Origin: Anarhynchus alexandrinus | Taxonomy: Eukaryota > Chordata > Aves > Charadriiformes > Charadriidae | DNA: 64,000 nucleotides | Direction: 5' to 3' | NCBI GenBank assembly: GCA_008711295.1 | Contig: VUYV01000148.1 | Span: forward strand, 1,404,384-1,468,383 | In this document: positions 54,401 to 59,433 of the stretch, piece by piece | Layout of the letters: the number at the start of each line of letters is the position of its first letter | Position numbering within the stretch: position 1 is the first letter of the stretch | The notes under the pieces: generated by a model | Seen by the model: the letters and a program-made list of their open reading frames with translations, nothing else | Told to the model about the DNA's origin: nothing | The model's database searches: none | Translations under genes and position numbers: made by a program

Positions 54401-57400
54401 ACAGAGCAATCTGATCCCAGACGTTTCTTCCAGTGCCATCGTATTCTTTGTGCAGGCAGAGACGTTCATGTGCTCACACAACGAGCTGGGAAACTGCTCC
54501 AGACAAATTACCTATTTGTTTCGCCTACTCAGTTTTAATTTGGGGAGGTTCTGAAAAGTTAAACACATTTGACTGTCATCAATACAGTTAAGCCAAAGCA
54601 CAAGACAAAGGGTTTTCCCCACAGCAACATTTCTGAAACATACAAATACACCTTTATGAATGGTTCTTTAGCTTGTATGAAAGGACAAGTGATTTAGTTA
54701 CGTTTGCACCACTTACAAAGGGCAGTGGGACACACCATCCTTAGGAAAATCTGCCATACTTTAAGTTCTCTCCAACTCCTTTTCTGAAGCACCAGTAACA
54801 CATTGCATTTTCCCAAATATAAATTTGTCCTACAGAAGGCATTAGTTATTTGAAAACACCCTGTGAACAGTCCTCACCTGTTACTCCTTCAAACCGGGAG
54901 GCAAAGTGCTCTAAGCCCAGCGATCCTCAACATTTTGCATGCTGGAACTATTCAAAACTGCCAGGTGAGAGCACTCGGCCGAGGGAGGGGGCAATGGACT
55001 GAAACGCAGGGGACCTATAGTTTATACGTTGCTCCGTGACTGTGGCCAGCTGCTGCAGTTTGCAACAAATGCAGGAGAAACAGACTGCCCATTTTGACAG
55101 TGGTAGAGGAATTTGTACAGTTCCTAGAAAGCACACAGTTCCCAACACAATGAGGCGGGTCCTATAAGCAACATCACACTACAAACAATAGAAAAATCTT
55201 GAATGTGTGAATACTACTGGAACAAGACTGAGACTATCTTAACTTTGCATAAAGGCCTCCACAGAGTTTGAGCTCATTCATTAAAAGAAACACATTTGAT
55301 CTGTTATTAAGCTTCCTTAGCCCCCAGTTTTTTCCTGTCCCTCCTCCAGTGGGCTTAGATCAAATTTAAATAAATAAATAAATAAAAAAATATCCTGAAA
55401 CTTCTACCTGACTTGAATGATTTTGTCAGATCTATGATTTCTCTTTTTGAGATTACAAATTCTGATGGCACATCACAAATCACATGTTTCTTTGCTATTA
55501 GTTATGCAAAAGACAACAGAAATTGCACACTCTGGATCTGAGTCACATCGGATCTCTCACTCCCTTAGTGTATTATGATTCAGACCTTTTTTTCCTTTAA
55601 AAAAAAAATCTATCCTTTACGTCATGATAAATTAGGATAGCATGCATACAGCCTAGCATTCCATTGGCAGAAGAGGCAGAACAGAAGACAAGATTTATAT
55701 TTACATTGGCCCTCCCTAAAACACAGGATTACATCCAGTATCAAAACTGAAAATCCTTAAGTCTTATGACAGTGGTTGCCATACCAGGGCCTACTGTAAA
55801 AATTAAGAACTCATCAGTTCTATAAGCCTTAGGCAGTTTCTAAAAGAGTTTTGAAAAAGTGCTGACAGCTGGTAATTGTCTATTGCTCCAAAAGGAGATG
55901 AAAGAAAAATGCCTTTCTTCCCAATGTGGTTCTGCTTTCATGCCTTGTCCCACCAAACAAGCAAGTTTTCTCATTTGTCACTTTCTAAAACCAGGCAGCT
56001 GTCATCTACAAGTAGTTCTGGAGAAGCCTTCCACCTCAAGCGACTATCATAGAAAGAATAAAAACGAGAATAATCTCTGTAATGTAACTCAGAATCATTT
56101 TTATCCTGTAATCCCCCTAAACACTAGGATGCAGATCAAGCTGGCTTACTCGGAAAGTTCAGGTTACTAGAATGAGACATTCATTCAGCGCAGAGTCAGA
56201 TTCCTTCCATAAATCACGTATTAGAAAAGGGGAAGACTGGCACAGAAAGTAGCACAACAGACGGGGACCCTCCAGTCTTAGTGCGGACACAGACCCCTGC
56301 TCTAAGCTAGAGAAGTTATGGTGTTTGACAACATCTCCACCTACAAGAGAGGACTAAGAACACCGAGCTTTCTTCAAGAAGCGCTTTTAGGCACCTGTGC
56401 AAGCACTGGCAAACAAGGAAGAATTATTCCAGCATAAATGTAAGTGCTATCAACAGCGGGACATATCACCAGTGAGCACACAACAGCTGGAGAACATACA
56501 GAAAACCCTTCTTCAGAAGAATAAGGCAGGACCTCCCTGACACACCGGCCGTGACACGGCCACGTTCCAGCACCGGAGCAGCCTTTCTCTTGCCCCCACG
56601 CCCAAACACACCTTTCTCACTCCTGCTTCGGCAGGATTCACCCCGTCCGAGGCAGGAGCTGGCTATATTTGGGATACAACCAGGGAAGCGTTACCGGAGT
56701 GTATTTCGGAACGTTACGGAAGGGGAGGGGAGGGACTCCTCCGGGCTGCCGGGGACACGCCGTGCGGCCGCCCGGATGCCGGTTGCTCTGAAAGGGTCGT
56801 TTGTTTCTACCGTGGAAATTTCAGAGTTTCCGGGAAGGGCGCTGACTTCGGGGGGAACGGCCAAGCCGCGGCTGTCCGCCCTCCCCGGGGCGCCGGCCGG
56901 TGCCACCCCCAGCTCCCCCCGGTACCTCCCGGGGCAGCCCCCGAGCCCGCAGCGTGCTCCCGCCAGCCCGCGGCCATGTGGCCGAGCCCCGGCGCCTTTC
57001 GGTGAACACGGGGCGNCACCGCCTCCCCTCCGCTCGCCGCCCCCCTCCCCTGCGCTCCGCGGCCCCGGGACTCACGGTTCGGGGCCCTGCGGCGGCTCCG
57101 CCAGCCCCTCGGCACCGACTGCCCACGGGAGCCCGCGCCGCGCCGCTAGTGAGCATGTCCGAGCGCCGGGCATGCGGAGTGCGGGCGGGGAGGCCGCGGC
57201 CCTGCCTCCGCCCTCACCTGCCGTCAGCTCCGCGGGGGCGGGGAGGCCGCGGGGACCGGCAGATCCCCCCCCTCCTCTCCCTCGGGCGGGCGGGAGCGGG
57301 GAGCGCTGGGCTCCGCAGCACCGACCCCCCTCCGCCCGCGGTGGCGGCAGGAACCCGCTCGCAGTGATTACATTGTTCGGGACAGGAGCATCCTGCTGAT

Positions 57401-59271
57401 AAGGCTCCGGACCACGTCGGTTCGCGTTCCGGTCGCTTACAATGACAGACGCACCTGTCCCCTCCAGCGCACTACAGATAATTTTACCATCCCTTCCCCG
57501 CCGACGCCCGTTTGTGGGAATCGTCAAAAAGCGTGTCTTTCCGAGGAGGACGCGGGGCAAAGCACGCTCCGGAGTGATCCTCCAAAGCCAGAGCGAAGGC
57601 AGGTCACCGTGCGGCAACACGCGTCTTGGTTCGTCTCACATACACGCGACAAATCGGAGGCAGCCCAGCCAGTATCCACAGGGAGCTCTGCACGGGATTT
57701 AATTCTAACAGCCTGAAGCACACGGAGCTGAAACGGTAAAGCTCCGCATTTTCCATTCCTGCAGAAGTTTAAAGTATCTTCAACTATGAGCTTCTGTTTG
57801 TACTAAAGCCCAGGACATCAGAAACTACTTTTCTTCCTACAGCACCAACAGCACTTGACAAATACAGACTGCTGCCCTCAAAGTTGCAAATTACAGTTTT
57901 ATGGACTGTCAATGAGTATTTAAAACTTTTTAGAAAGCTGAACTAATAGCTTTTTTCTCTCTGATGTCTCCCCCAGGATCCTGGCACATGCTACTCGGGA
58001 TGAGGTTCCCTTTGGGAAAGACAATTCAGTCCAGCCAGTGTCCTCTACTGTCACTACAAATAAATCTGTAACATTCCTGGACCAGTTACTGGAAACCAAA
58101 GAATACCAGAATTGCCACTATCTCCTCTCCCGGCAAGGCAGAGCTCTCTTTTTTTTTTTCTGAAGTAAAATGACTCTGCCTAACAATTGTGTAATCCACA
58201 CAGTAAATGTCTTAGCTAATTTTCAGATCGAGTTTCAGATTACTTACTAGAAAGACAATGCTAGGAAACTGCAGCACCACGAGCAGATGTGTACTTGGGT
58301 ACGAGATGCTCTGCCCAGAGCAATCTGCTACCAGAACTGAAGAGCTATTTAACAGTTTATAAGTACCTATGACAAGAGATATACATTCACAGTTGCATTT
58401 AGGTACATTTAAACATAAGGAGCATTTTAAAAAGTTTTTACACAGTTCCTTCTCTTTAGATTCTTTTAATTAGCAGTATACAAATCCAGTTAGAAAATAT
58501 TCTGAAGCAAAACACACAGAATGGTCATTCCTTCCAAGTACCGAAAACTGCAATTATTCTCATAAAAGTACTGTGTCTTTCTTAACTATTTACATCTACC
58601 GTGTCAAAACCAGAAATAATCAGCTCACGGATTTTCCATTTGCTCACAAACAAACCCTGAACCCAAGTAAAAAAAATTCACAAGTTAACAGAATACCCTG
58701 TTCCTCAAGATATTAATAACAGTTCATTAATATGTTCCTCTACTGCTGAATTTTTGACATGTGAACCTTCCTATAACATTCAGGGCACGAGTCCAGTGAC
58801 AACATGGACAATCAATATTGAAGAGGATCAAAATCCTCTTTTCAAAGCTGTTTCCCTTCCTTTGTAGTTTGAAAGTGCTCCCAGAATTCCGATAGAATAA
58901 ATACGGGTGGGCCAATACACCAACTGCAAGTCACGCCAACTTCAGTGCACTGAAGTATTTCTACAGGAAATACACTTTAATACATGTTCTAAACTCCCAG
59001 TCACTTAACATTCATCGCTACCAATTTCATCCTAGTGAGAGAAAACTGTTCACAACACAGCCACAGTCACTCAGTCTCGCAGAGCCCTCTTATTTTTGCA
59101 CTAGCGTTTCTCAGTTCAGAACAACGGTTACCAAACCGGTAATCGTGTAACTAACGCTACACGAAGGGAAAAGAGAACAATAAAAACCAGGCTTACAGTC
59201 TTGCGTTCTCCATTGCGACTAACCACGCGGATGATTTCTCCTGTAGGAATACGTTCGATTTGCAGTTCCAT
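406..59271 (-). CDS. MYO1C: MYO1C, unconventional myosin-Ic (whole gene, spliced, three N-termini)
   Basis: MYO1C is a single-headed, membrane-binding actin motor. It acts in cortical tension, vesicle delivery (including GLUT4 traffic), hair-cell adaptation and, as the nuclear isoform, transcription; these roles are family knowledge. From the sequence: 31 shared coding exons plus an alternative first exon, all with GT-AG borders and continuous phase, give 1063, 1044 or 1028 residues, matching the lengths I recall for human isoforms A, B and C. Isoform A numbering: P-loop GESGAGKT 140-147, switch [11 protein letters not shown] 192-201, switch II DIYGFE 421-426, IQ-like sites about 736-795, TH1 tail from about 840 with PH signature [13 protein letters not shown] at 927-939, C-terminus VAPRLNSR. 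Paralogue MYO1H fits worse: residues such as [26 protein letters not shown] and the C-terminus follow MYO1C. No frameshift or internal stop was found in any exon. Confidence 0.97.
1487..1586 (-). CDS. MYO1C: MYO1C exon 31 (residues 1022-1055, TH1 tail)
   Basis: The 100 nt exon encodes the end of the TH1 domain, including [20 protein letters not shown] and NGHLTV. The donor is GTGAGT and the acceptor CTTCACAG. Reading through the donor gives a false VVSTG end, because the donor itself starts GTG. Confidence 0.95.
1861..1958 (-). CDS. MYO1C: MYO1C exon 30 (residues 990-1022, TH1 tail)
   Basis: The 98 nt exon encodes [18 protein letters not shown] and then a stretch ending NVNINQG. Donor GTGAGT, acceptor CCCTCCCAG; it ends in phase 2 (serine split with exon 31). 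Confidence 0.95.
2389..2459 (-). CDS. MYO1C: MYO1C exon 29 (residues 966-989, TH1 tail)
   Basis: The 71 nt exon encodes [19 protein letters not shown] followed by NKQK. Donor GTAATG, acceptor CTATTGCAG. It completes the glycine split with exon 28. Confidence 0.95.
4027..4162 (-). CDS. MYO1C: MYO1C exon 28 (residues 921-966, PH-like lipid-binding signature)
   Basis: The 136 nt exon opens with [19 protein letters not shown], the PH-like phosphoinositide-binding signature of the TH1 domain. Residues 927 (K) and 938 (R) align with the lysine and arginine (892 and 903 in the 1028-residue form) known to be needed for PIP2 binding in mammalian Myo1c. It continues to QRIDYANLT. Donor GTAAGA, acceptor ATTTCAG. 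Confidence 0.95.
4654..4709 (-). CDS. MYO1C: MYO1C exon 27 (residues 902-920, TH1 tail)
   Basis: The 56 nt exon encodes [18 protein letters not shown]. It is among the less conserved parts of the tail. Donor GTGAGA, acceptor TAATACAG. Confidence 0.93.
4818..4911 (-). CDS. MYO1C: MYO1C exon 26 (residues 871-902, TH1 tail)
   Basis: The 94 nt exon encodes [19 protein letters not shown] then [12 protein letters not shown], closely matching the mammalian tail. Donor GTGAGT, acceptor CCTTGCAG. Confidence 0.95.
6394..6439. repeat. Perfect 15 bp inverted repeat (hairpin)
   Basis: TTTAGGGTTTTTTTT (6394-6408) is complementary to 6425-6439, with a 16 nt loop. It lies in the intron between exons 25 and 26, about 220 bp downstream of a splice site in sequence terms. 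No known family is recognised. Confidence 0.75.
6662..6745 (-). CDS. MYO1C: MYO1C exon 25 (residues 843-870, start of tail)
   Basis: The 84 nt exon encodes [19 protein letters not shown] then RISPEWKQQ. Donor GTACGA, acceptor CTTCTTCAG; phase 0 at both ends. Confidence 0.95.
7545..7704 (-). CDS. MYO1C: MYO1C exon 24 (residues 789-842, IQ3 end and post-IQ linker)
   Basis: The 160 nt exon runs from [19 protein letters not shown] to [16 protein letters not shown], covering the end of the third IQ-like site and the post-IQ region leading into TH1. Donor GTAGGC, acceptor CTTCCTCAG. Confidence 0.95.
7754..7798 (+). mobile_element. Short CR1 tail remnant
   Basis: TTTAGAGGTCTCTTCCAACC followed by AAACCATTTTCTGGGATT resembles the last 45 bp of CR1. 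It is degenerate and too short for certainty. Confidence 0.45.
7921..8005 (-). CDS. MYO1C: MYO1C exon 23 (residues 761-789, IQ2/IQ3 with basic stretch)
   Basis: The 85 nt exon encodes [20 protein letters not shown] then [18 protein letters not shown] corresponds to the nuclear localisation sequence described within the neck of mammalian MYO1C, here embedded in the calmodulin-binding IQ region. Donor GTGCGT. Confidence 0.95.
8435..8503 (-). CDS. MYO1C: MYO1C exon 22 (residues 738-761, IQ1)
   Basis: The 69 nt exon encodes [19 protein letters not shown], the first IQ-like calmodulin-binding site. Donor GTATGA, acceptor CAATTTCAG. Confidence 0.94.
8673..8749 (-). CDS. MYO1C: MYO1C exon 21 (residues 712-738, end of motor)
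   Basis: The 77 nt exon encodes [19 protein letters not shown] then VRKQSL, the myosin motor end and lever-arm start. Donor GTGAGT, acceptor ATTTCTAG. Confidence 0.95.
8931..9044 (-). CDS. MYO1C: MYO1C exon 20 (residues 674-712, converter)
   Basis: The 114 nt exon encodes [20 protein letters not shown] then [17 protein letters not shown]. Its donor, GTTAGT, is weaker than most in the gene. Acceptor AATTTGCAG. Confidence 0.94.
9247..9364 (-). CDS. MYO1C: MYO1C exon 19 (residues 635-674, converter)
   Basis: The 118 nt exon encodes [20 protein letters not shown] and then [18 protein letters not shown], a very conserved myosin-I converter segment. Donor GTAGGA; acceptor TTCTCAAG, an AAG rather than the common CAG. 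Confidence 0.94.
9912..10017 (-). CDS. MYO1C: MYO1C exon 18 (residues 600-635, actin-interface helices)
   Basis: The 106 nt exon encodes [19 protein letters not shown] then [16 protein letters not shown], the conserved IRCxKPN region of myosin motors. Donor GTATGA, acceptor TCCCCTAG. Confidence 0.95.
10204..10284 (-). CDS. MYO1C: MYO1C exon 17 (residues 573-599)
   Basis: The 81 nt exon encodes [19 protein letters not shown] then TDKKRPET, around the motor's surface loop 2. Donor GTAAGA, acceptor CTCTGCAG; phase 0 at both ends. Confidence 0.94.
10568..10614 (-). CDS. MYO1C: MYO1C exon 16 (residues 557-572)
   Basis: The 47 nt exon encodes [16 protein letters not shown], the actin-binding-cleft segment; the leading glycine codon is split. 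It is the shortest internal exon. Donor GTGAGT, acceptor CTTCCAG. Confidence 0.94.
10834..10928 (-). CDS. MYO1C: MYO1C exon 15 (residues 525-557)
   Basis: The 95 nt exon encodes [20 protein letters not shown] then [17 protein letters not shown] is a myosin hallmark. Donor GTAAGT, acceptor TTACCAG. Confidence 0.95.
12068..12159 (-). CDS. MYO1C: MYO1C exon 14 (residues 495-525)
   Basis: The 92 nt exon encodes [20 protein letters not shown] then [14 protein letters not shown] follows the lower-50K relay region in myosin I. Donor GTGAGT, acceptor GTTTATAG. Confidence 0.95.
12487..12881 (+). mobile_element. CR1 LINE 3' fragment (about 395 bp)
   Basis: The stretch carries typical CR1 3'-end text, such as CAGCCTGGAGAAGAGAAGGC, GGGGGAATGGCTTTAAACT, GTTGCCCAGAGAGGTGG and the end CCCTTCCAACCCAGACTATT followed by CTATGATTCC. 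It is 5'-truncated and antisense to MYO1C. It fills more than half of the 758 bp intron between exons 13 and 14 and ends 36 bp from the exon 13 donor. Confidence 0.93.
12918..12998 (-). CDS. MYO1C: MYO1C exon 13 (residues 468-494)
   Basis: The 81 nt exon encodes [19 protein letters not shown] then FKGIISIL. Donor GTGAGT lies about 36 bp from a CR1 element in the next intron. Acceptor CTTTGTAG. Confidence 0.95.
13381..13486 (-). CDS. MYO1C: MYO1C exon 12 (residues 432-467, relay helix)
   Basis: The 106 nt exon encodes [20 protein letters not shown] then [15 protein letters not shown], the relay helix. [15 protein letters not shown] is invariant in class I myosins. Donor GTAAGA, acceptor GTTTGCAG. 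Confidence 0.96.
14194..14276 (-). CDS. MYO1C: MYO1C exon 11 (residues 405-432, switch II)
   Basis: The 83 nt exon encodes [16 protein letters not shown] then [11 protein letters not shown], with the switch II motif DIYGFE. The donor is GTTTGT, the least consensus-like of the gene, but phase and the following FEQFC make the junction clear. Confidence 0.94.
14509..14628 (-). CDS. MYO1C: MYO1C exon 10 (residues 365-404)
   Basis: The 120 nt exon encodes [20 protein letters not shown] then [20 protein letters not shown]. Donor GTAAAT, acceptor CACGCAG; phase 0 at both ends. Confidence 0.95.
14922..14993 (-). CDS. MYO1C: MYO1C exon 9 (residues 341-364)
   Basis: The 72 nt exon encodes [17 protein letters not shown] then IIAKGEE. 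Donor GTAAGA, acceptor CTTTGCAG. Confidence 0.94.
15543..15656 (-). CDS. MYO1C: MYO1C exon 8 (residues 303-340)
   Basis: The 114 nt exon encodes [20 protein letters not shown] then [24 protein letters not shown] is a myosin hallmark. Donor GTGAGT, acceptor CATCCTAG. Confidence 0.95.
15888..15986 (-). CDS. MYO1C: MYO1C exon 7 (residues 270-302)
   Basis: The 99 nt exon encodes [20 protein letters not shown] then [13 protein letters not shown]. Donor GTAAGA, acceptor CTTTTTAG; phase 0 at both ends. Confidence 0.95.
16198..16377 (-). CDS. MYO1C: MYO1C exon 6 (residues 210-269)
   Basis: The 180 nt exon encodes [38 protein letters not shown] and a tail ending [15 protein letters not shown] and [10 protein letters not shown] are motor-core motifs. 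The donor GTGTGC is weak. Acceptor TTGATTTAG. Confidence 0.95.
17155..17235 (-). CDS. MYO1C: MYO1C exon 5 (residues 183-209, switch I)
   Basis: The 81 nt exon encodes [19 protein letters not shown] then [18 protein letters not shown] is switch I. Donor GTAACT, acceptor CATTTCAG. Confidence 0.96.
18140..18338 (-). CDS. MYO1C: MYO1C exon 4 (residues 116-182, P-loop)
   Basis: The 199 nt exon encodes [38 protein letters not shown] and a tail ending [19 protein letters not shown] is the ATP-binding P-loop (140-147). Donor GTAACT, acceptor GTCCCTTAG. Confidence 0.97.
18339..21758 (-). other. MYO1C: Intron between exons 4 and 3 (3.4 kb)
   Basis: No coding sequence is recognised. A perfect MEF2-type site, CTATAAATAG, is at 19757-19766. 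A C/T homopolymer run is near 19368-19381 and an AT-rich simple stretch at 21004-21050. Confidence 0.75.
21759..21874 (-). CDS. MYO1C: MYO1C exon 3 (residues 78-116)
   Basis: The 116 nt exon encodes [20 protein letters not shown] then [23 protein letters not shown] is the adenine-side nucleotide motif of myosins. Donor GTGAGT, acceptor CTTTTCCAG. Confidence 0.96.
22486..22641 (-). CDS. MYO1C: MYO1C exon 2 (shared; contains the isoform C start codon)
   Basis: The 156 nt exon begins [10 protein letters not shown] and then [16 protein letters not shown], ending [10 protein letters not shown]. The ATG of MESAL (22611-22609) sits in ACCATGG, an optimal Kozak context, and starts the 1028-residue isoform C. 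The ten residues before it are translated only when an in-frame upstream first exon is used. Donor GTGAGT, acceptor TTGGTTGCAG. Confidence 0.96.
29440..29640. promoter_or_regulatory. AT-rich intronic segment with two octamer motifs (possible enhancer)
   Basis: Two exact POU/octamer sites face each other: ATGCAAAT at 29572-29579 and ATTTGCAT at 29614-29621. Homeodomain-type cores (CAATTAATTA, TATTAATCAAT) lie just before them at about 29470-29505. This is a motif-based suggestion only. Confidence 0.3.
29690..29712 (+). repeat. G-run tract with G-quadruplex potential
   Basis: Three runs of 6-8 G separated by TA and T follow a T-run. The longest run could split to supply four G-triplets. The G-rich strand is the MYO1C template strand in the intron between exon B and exon 2. 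Confidence 0.6.
31798..31815 (-). CDS. MYO1C: MYO1C alternative first coding exon, isoform B / nuclear myosin I N-terminus
   Basis: ATG begins at 31815 and six codons (MKFRGA) end at donor GTAAGAT. Spliced to exon 2 this gives [16 protein letters not shown] before MESAL. The extension is 16 residues long, exactly as in mammalian nuclear myosin I (MRYRAS at its start), and shares the M-[KR]-[FY]-R start. The total is 1044 residues. The ATG context is GCAATGA, with a purine at -3. The exon is too short for an ORF search; it was found by matching the expected N-terminus, position and phase. Confidence 0.85.
32252..32266 (+). repeat. Short (CAG)5 run
   Basis: Five CAG triplets lie in a GC-richer stretch 0.4 kb upstream of the isoform B exon. 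No coding frame is evident. Confidence 0.7.
32735..32979 (+). mobile_element. CR1 LINE 3' fragment (about 245 bp)
   Basis: CR1 3'-end text is seen: TCCATCCTTGGAGATATTTA, GAGCAACCTGATCTAA, and the end GGTCCTTCCAACCTAGAATT followed by ATTCTATGATTCTATT. It is 5'-truncated and differs enough from the copy near 12.5 kb to be another subfamily. It lies about 0.9 kb upstream of the nuclear-myosin first exon. Confidence 0.9.
50242..50478 (+). repeat. Degenerate C/T-rich minisatellite, unit about 18-20 bp
   Basis: About 12-13 imperfect copies of a unit close to GGCCTCCCACNCCTTTTT run through this stretch (for example near 50341-50420). Copies diverge by substitutions and small length changes. It is stop-free in two plus-strand frames, which makes apparent ORFs of 90-98 codons that are not genes. 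Confidence 0.8.
55367..55386 (+). repeat. (TAAA)n microsatellite
   Basis: Five tandem TAAA units followed by an A-run. A shorter AAAT run is at 741-757 and another AT-rich run at 21004-21030. Confidence 0.8.
56550..57600. promoter_or_regulatory. MYO1C: CpG island, probable main MYO1C promoter
   Basis: This is the only strongly GC- and CpG-rich stretch in an otherwise AT-leaning window. It holds several GC-box-like GGGGCGGGG and GGGCGGGCGGG runs around 57180-57300. It lies between the isoform A and B first exons, where a housekeeping promoter would be expected. One ambiguous base (N) is at 57016. Limits are approximate. Large open frames across it on both strands reflect GC content. Confidence 0.85.
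57076..57200 (-). other. MYO1C: Candidate CpG-island first exon of MYO1C
   Basis: A consensus donor GTGAGT (57075-57070) follows CGAACC on the minus strand inside the CpG island. Joined to exon 2 it would make the isoform C mRNA. An ATG at 57156 is in phase 0 with exon 2 (27 codons, starting [12 protein letters not shown]) and would add 37 residues before MESAL. Another ATG at 57173 starts a 41-codon ORF that ends 2 nt before the MESAL ATG. The upstream exon limit is unknown; use of this donor is inferred. Confidence 0.55.
57601..59196 (-). other. MYO1C: Intron between isoform A exon and the CpG island
   Basis: It is AT-leaning sequence with no recognised exon or repeat. Its short length (1.6 kb) places the TATA promoter and the CpG-island promoter next to each other. 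Confidence 0.7.
59197..59271 (-). CDS. MYO1C: MYO1C alternative first coding exon, isoform A N-terminus
   Basis: ATG is at 59271-59269 in AAGATGG (good Kozak). The 25 codons begin [17 protein letters not shown] and end at donor GTAAGC in phase 0. The human isoform A N-terminus has the same length and shares PTGEIIRVV. Joined to exon 2 the protein is 1063 residues. No ATG lies between the TATA box at 59426-59433 and this start. The spacing to exon 2 is 36.6 kb. Confidence 0.9.
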
Positions 59272-59425
59272 CTTTCCAAGGTAAGTTAGTATATCTCTAT
59301 TCGTTATGGATAGTTCCGATTTCAAAGCACAGCAGCAGAACTCCCTGAGTAATGTGGGAGAAGACCTTGACTAACTGCAATCTTTGGTTCAGAGCCCTGT
59401 TGTGAGAGGAAGAGATGAACCGCTG

Positions 59426-59433
59426 TATTTATA
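59426..59433 (-). promoter_or_regulatory. TATA box of the isoform A promoter
   Basis: TATAAATA on the minus strand lies 155-162 bp upstream of the isoform A ATG. Transcription would start near 59400, giving a 5'UTR of about 130 nt without an upstream ATG. The local sequence is not CpG-rich, which suits a regulated, tissue-restricted promoter. The start site itself is inferred. Confidence 0.6.

Larger units (their letters stand above)
31816..56549 (-). other. MYO1C: Large 5' intron of MYO1C, non-coding
   Basis: About 25 kb in which I find only the CR1 at 32.7 kb, the minisatellite at 50.2 kb, A/T-rich simple repeats and T/G-rich stretches (35241-35290). The 31820-32130 part is GC-richer and may be the isoform B promoter, without a TATA box. 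No other gene is supported on either strand. Confidence 0.7.

Noticed and set aside
56551..57399. 282-codon plus-strand ORF
   Set aside because: It lies across the CpG island and its ambiguous base, is Pro/Arg/Ala/Gly-rich as expected from GC content, and has no domain. All frames on both strands are unusually open there.
57072..57620. 182-codon minus-strand ORF
   Set aside because: Same GC-driven openness; only its last part matters, as the possible upstream ORF reported above.
406..59271. Identity as the paralogue MYO1H
   Set aside because: Diagnostic segments ([43 protein letters not shown]-terminal VAPRLNSR) and the isoform A/B exons fit MYO1C, not MYO1H.
59272..59325. Upstream in-frame extension of the isoform A exon
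   Set aside because: It begins at TTG, not ATG. The ATG at 59271 has a good Kozak context and gives exactly the known N-terminal length.
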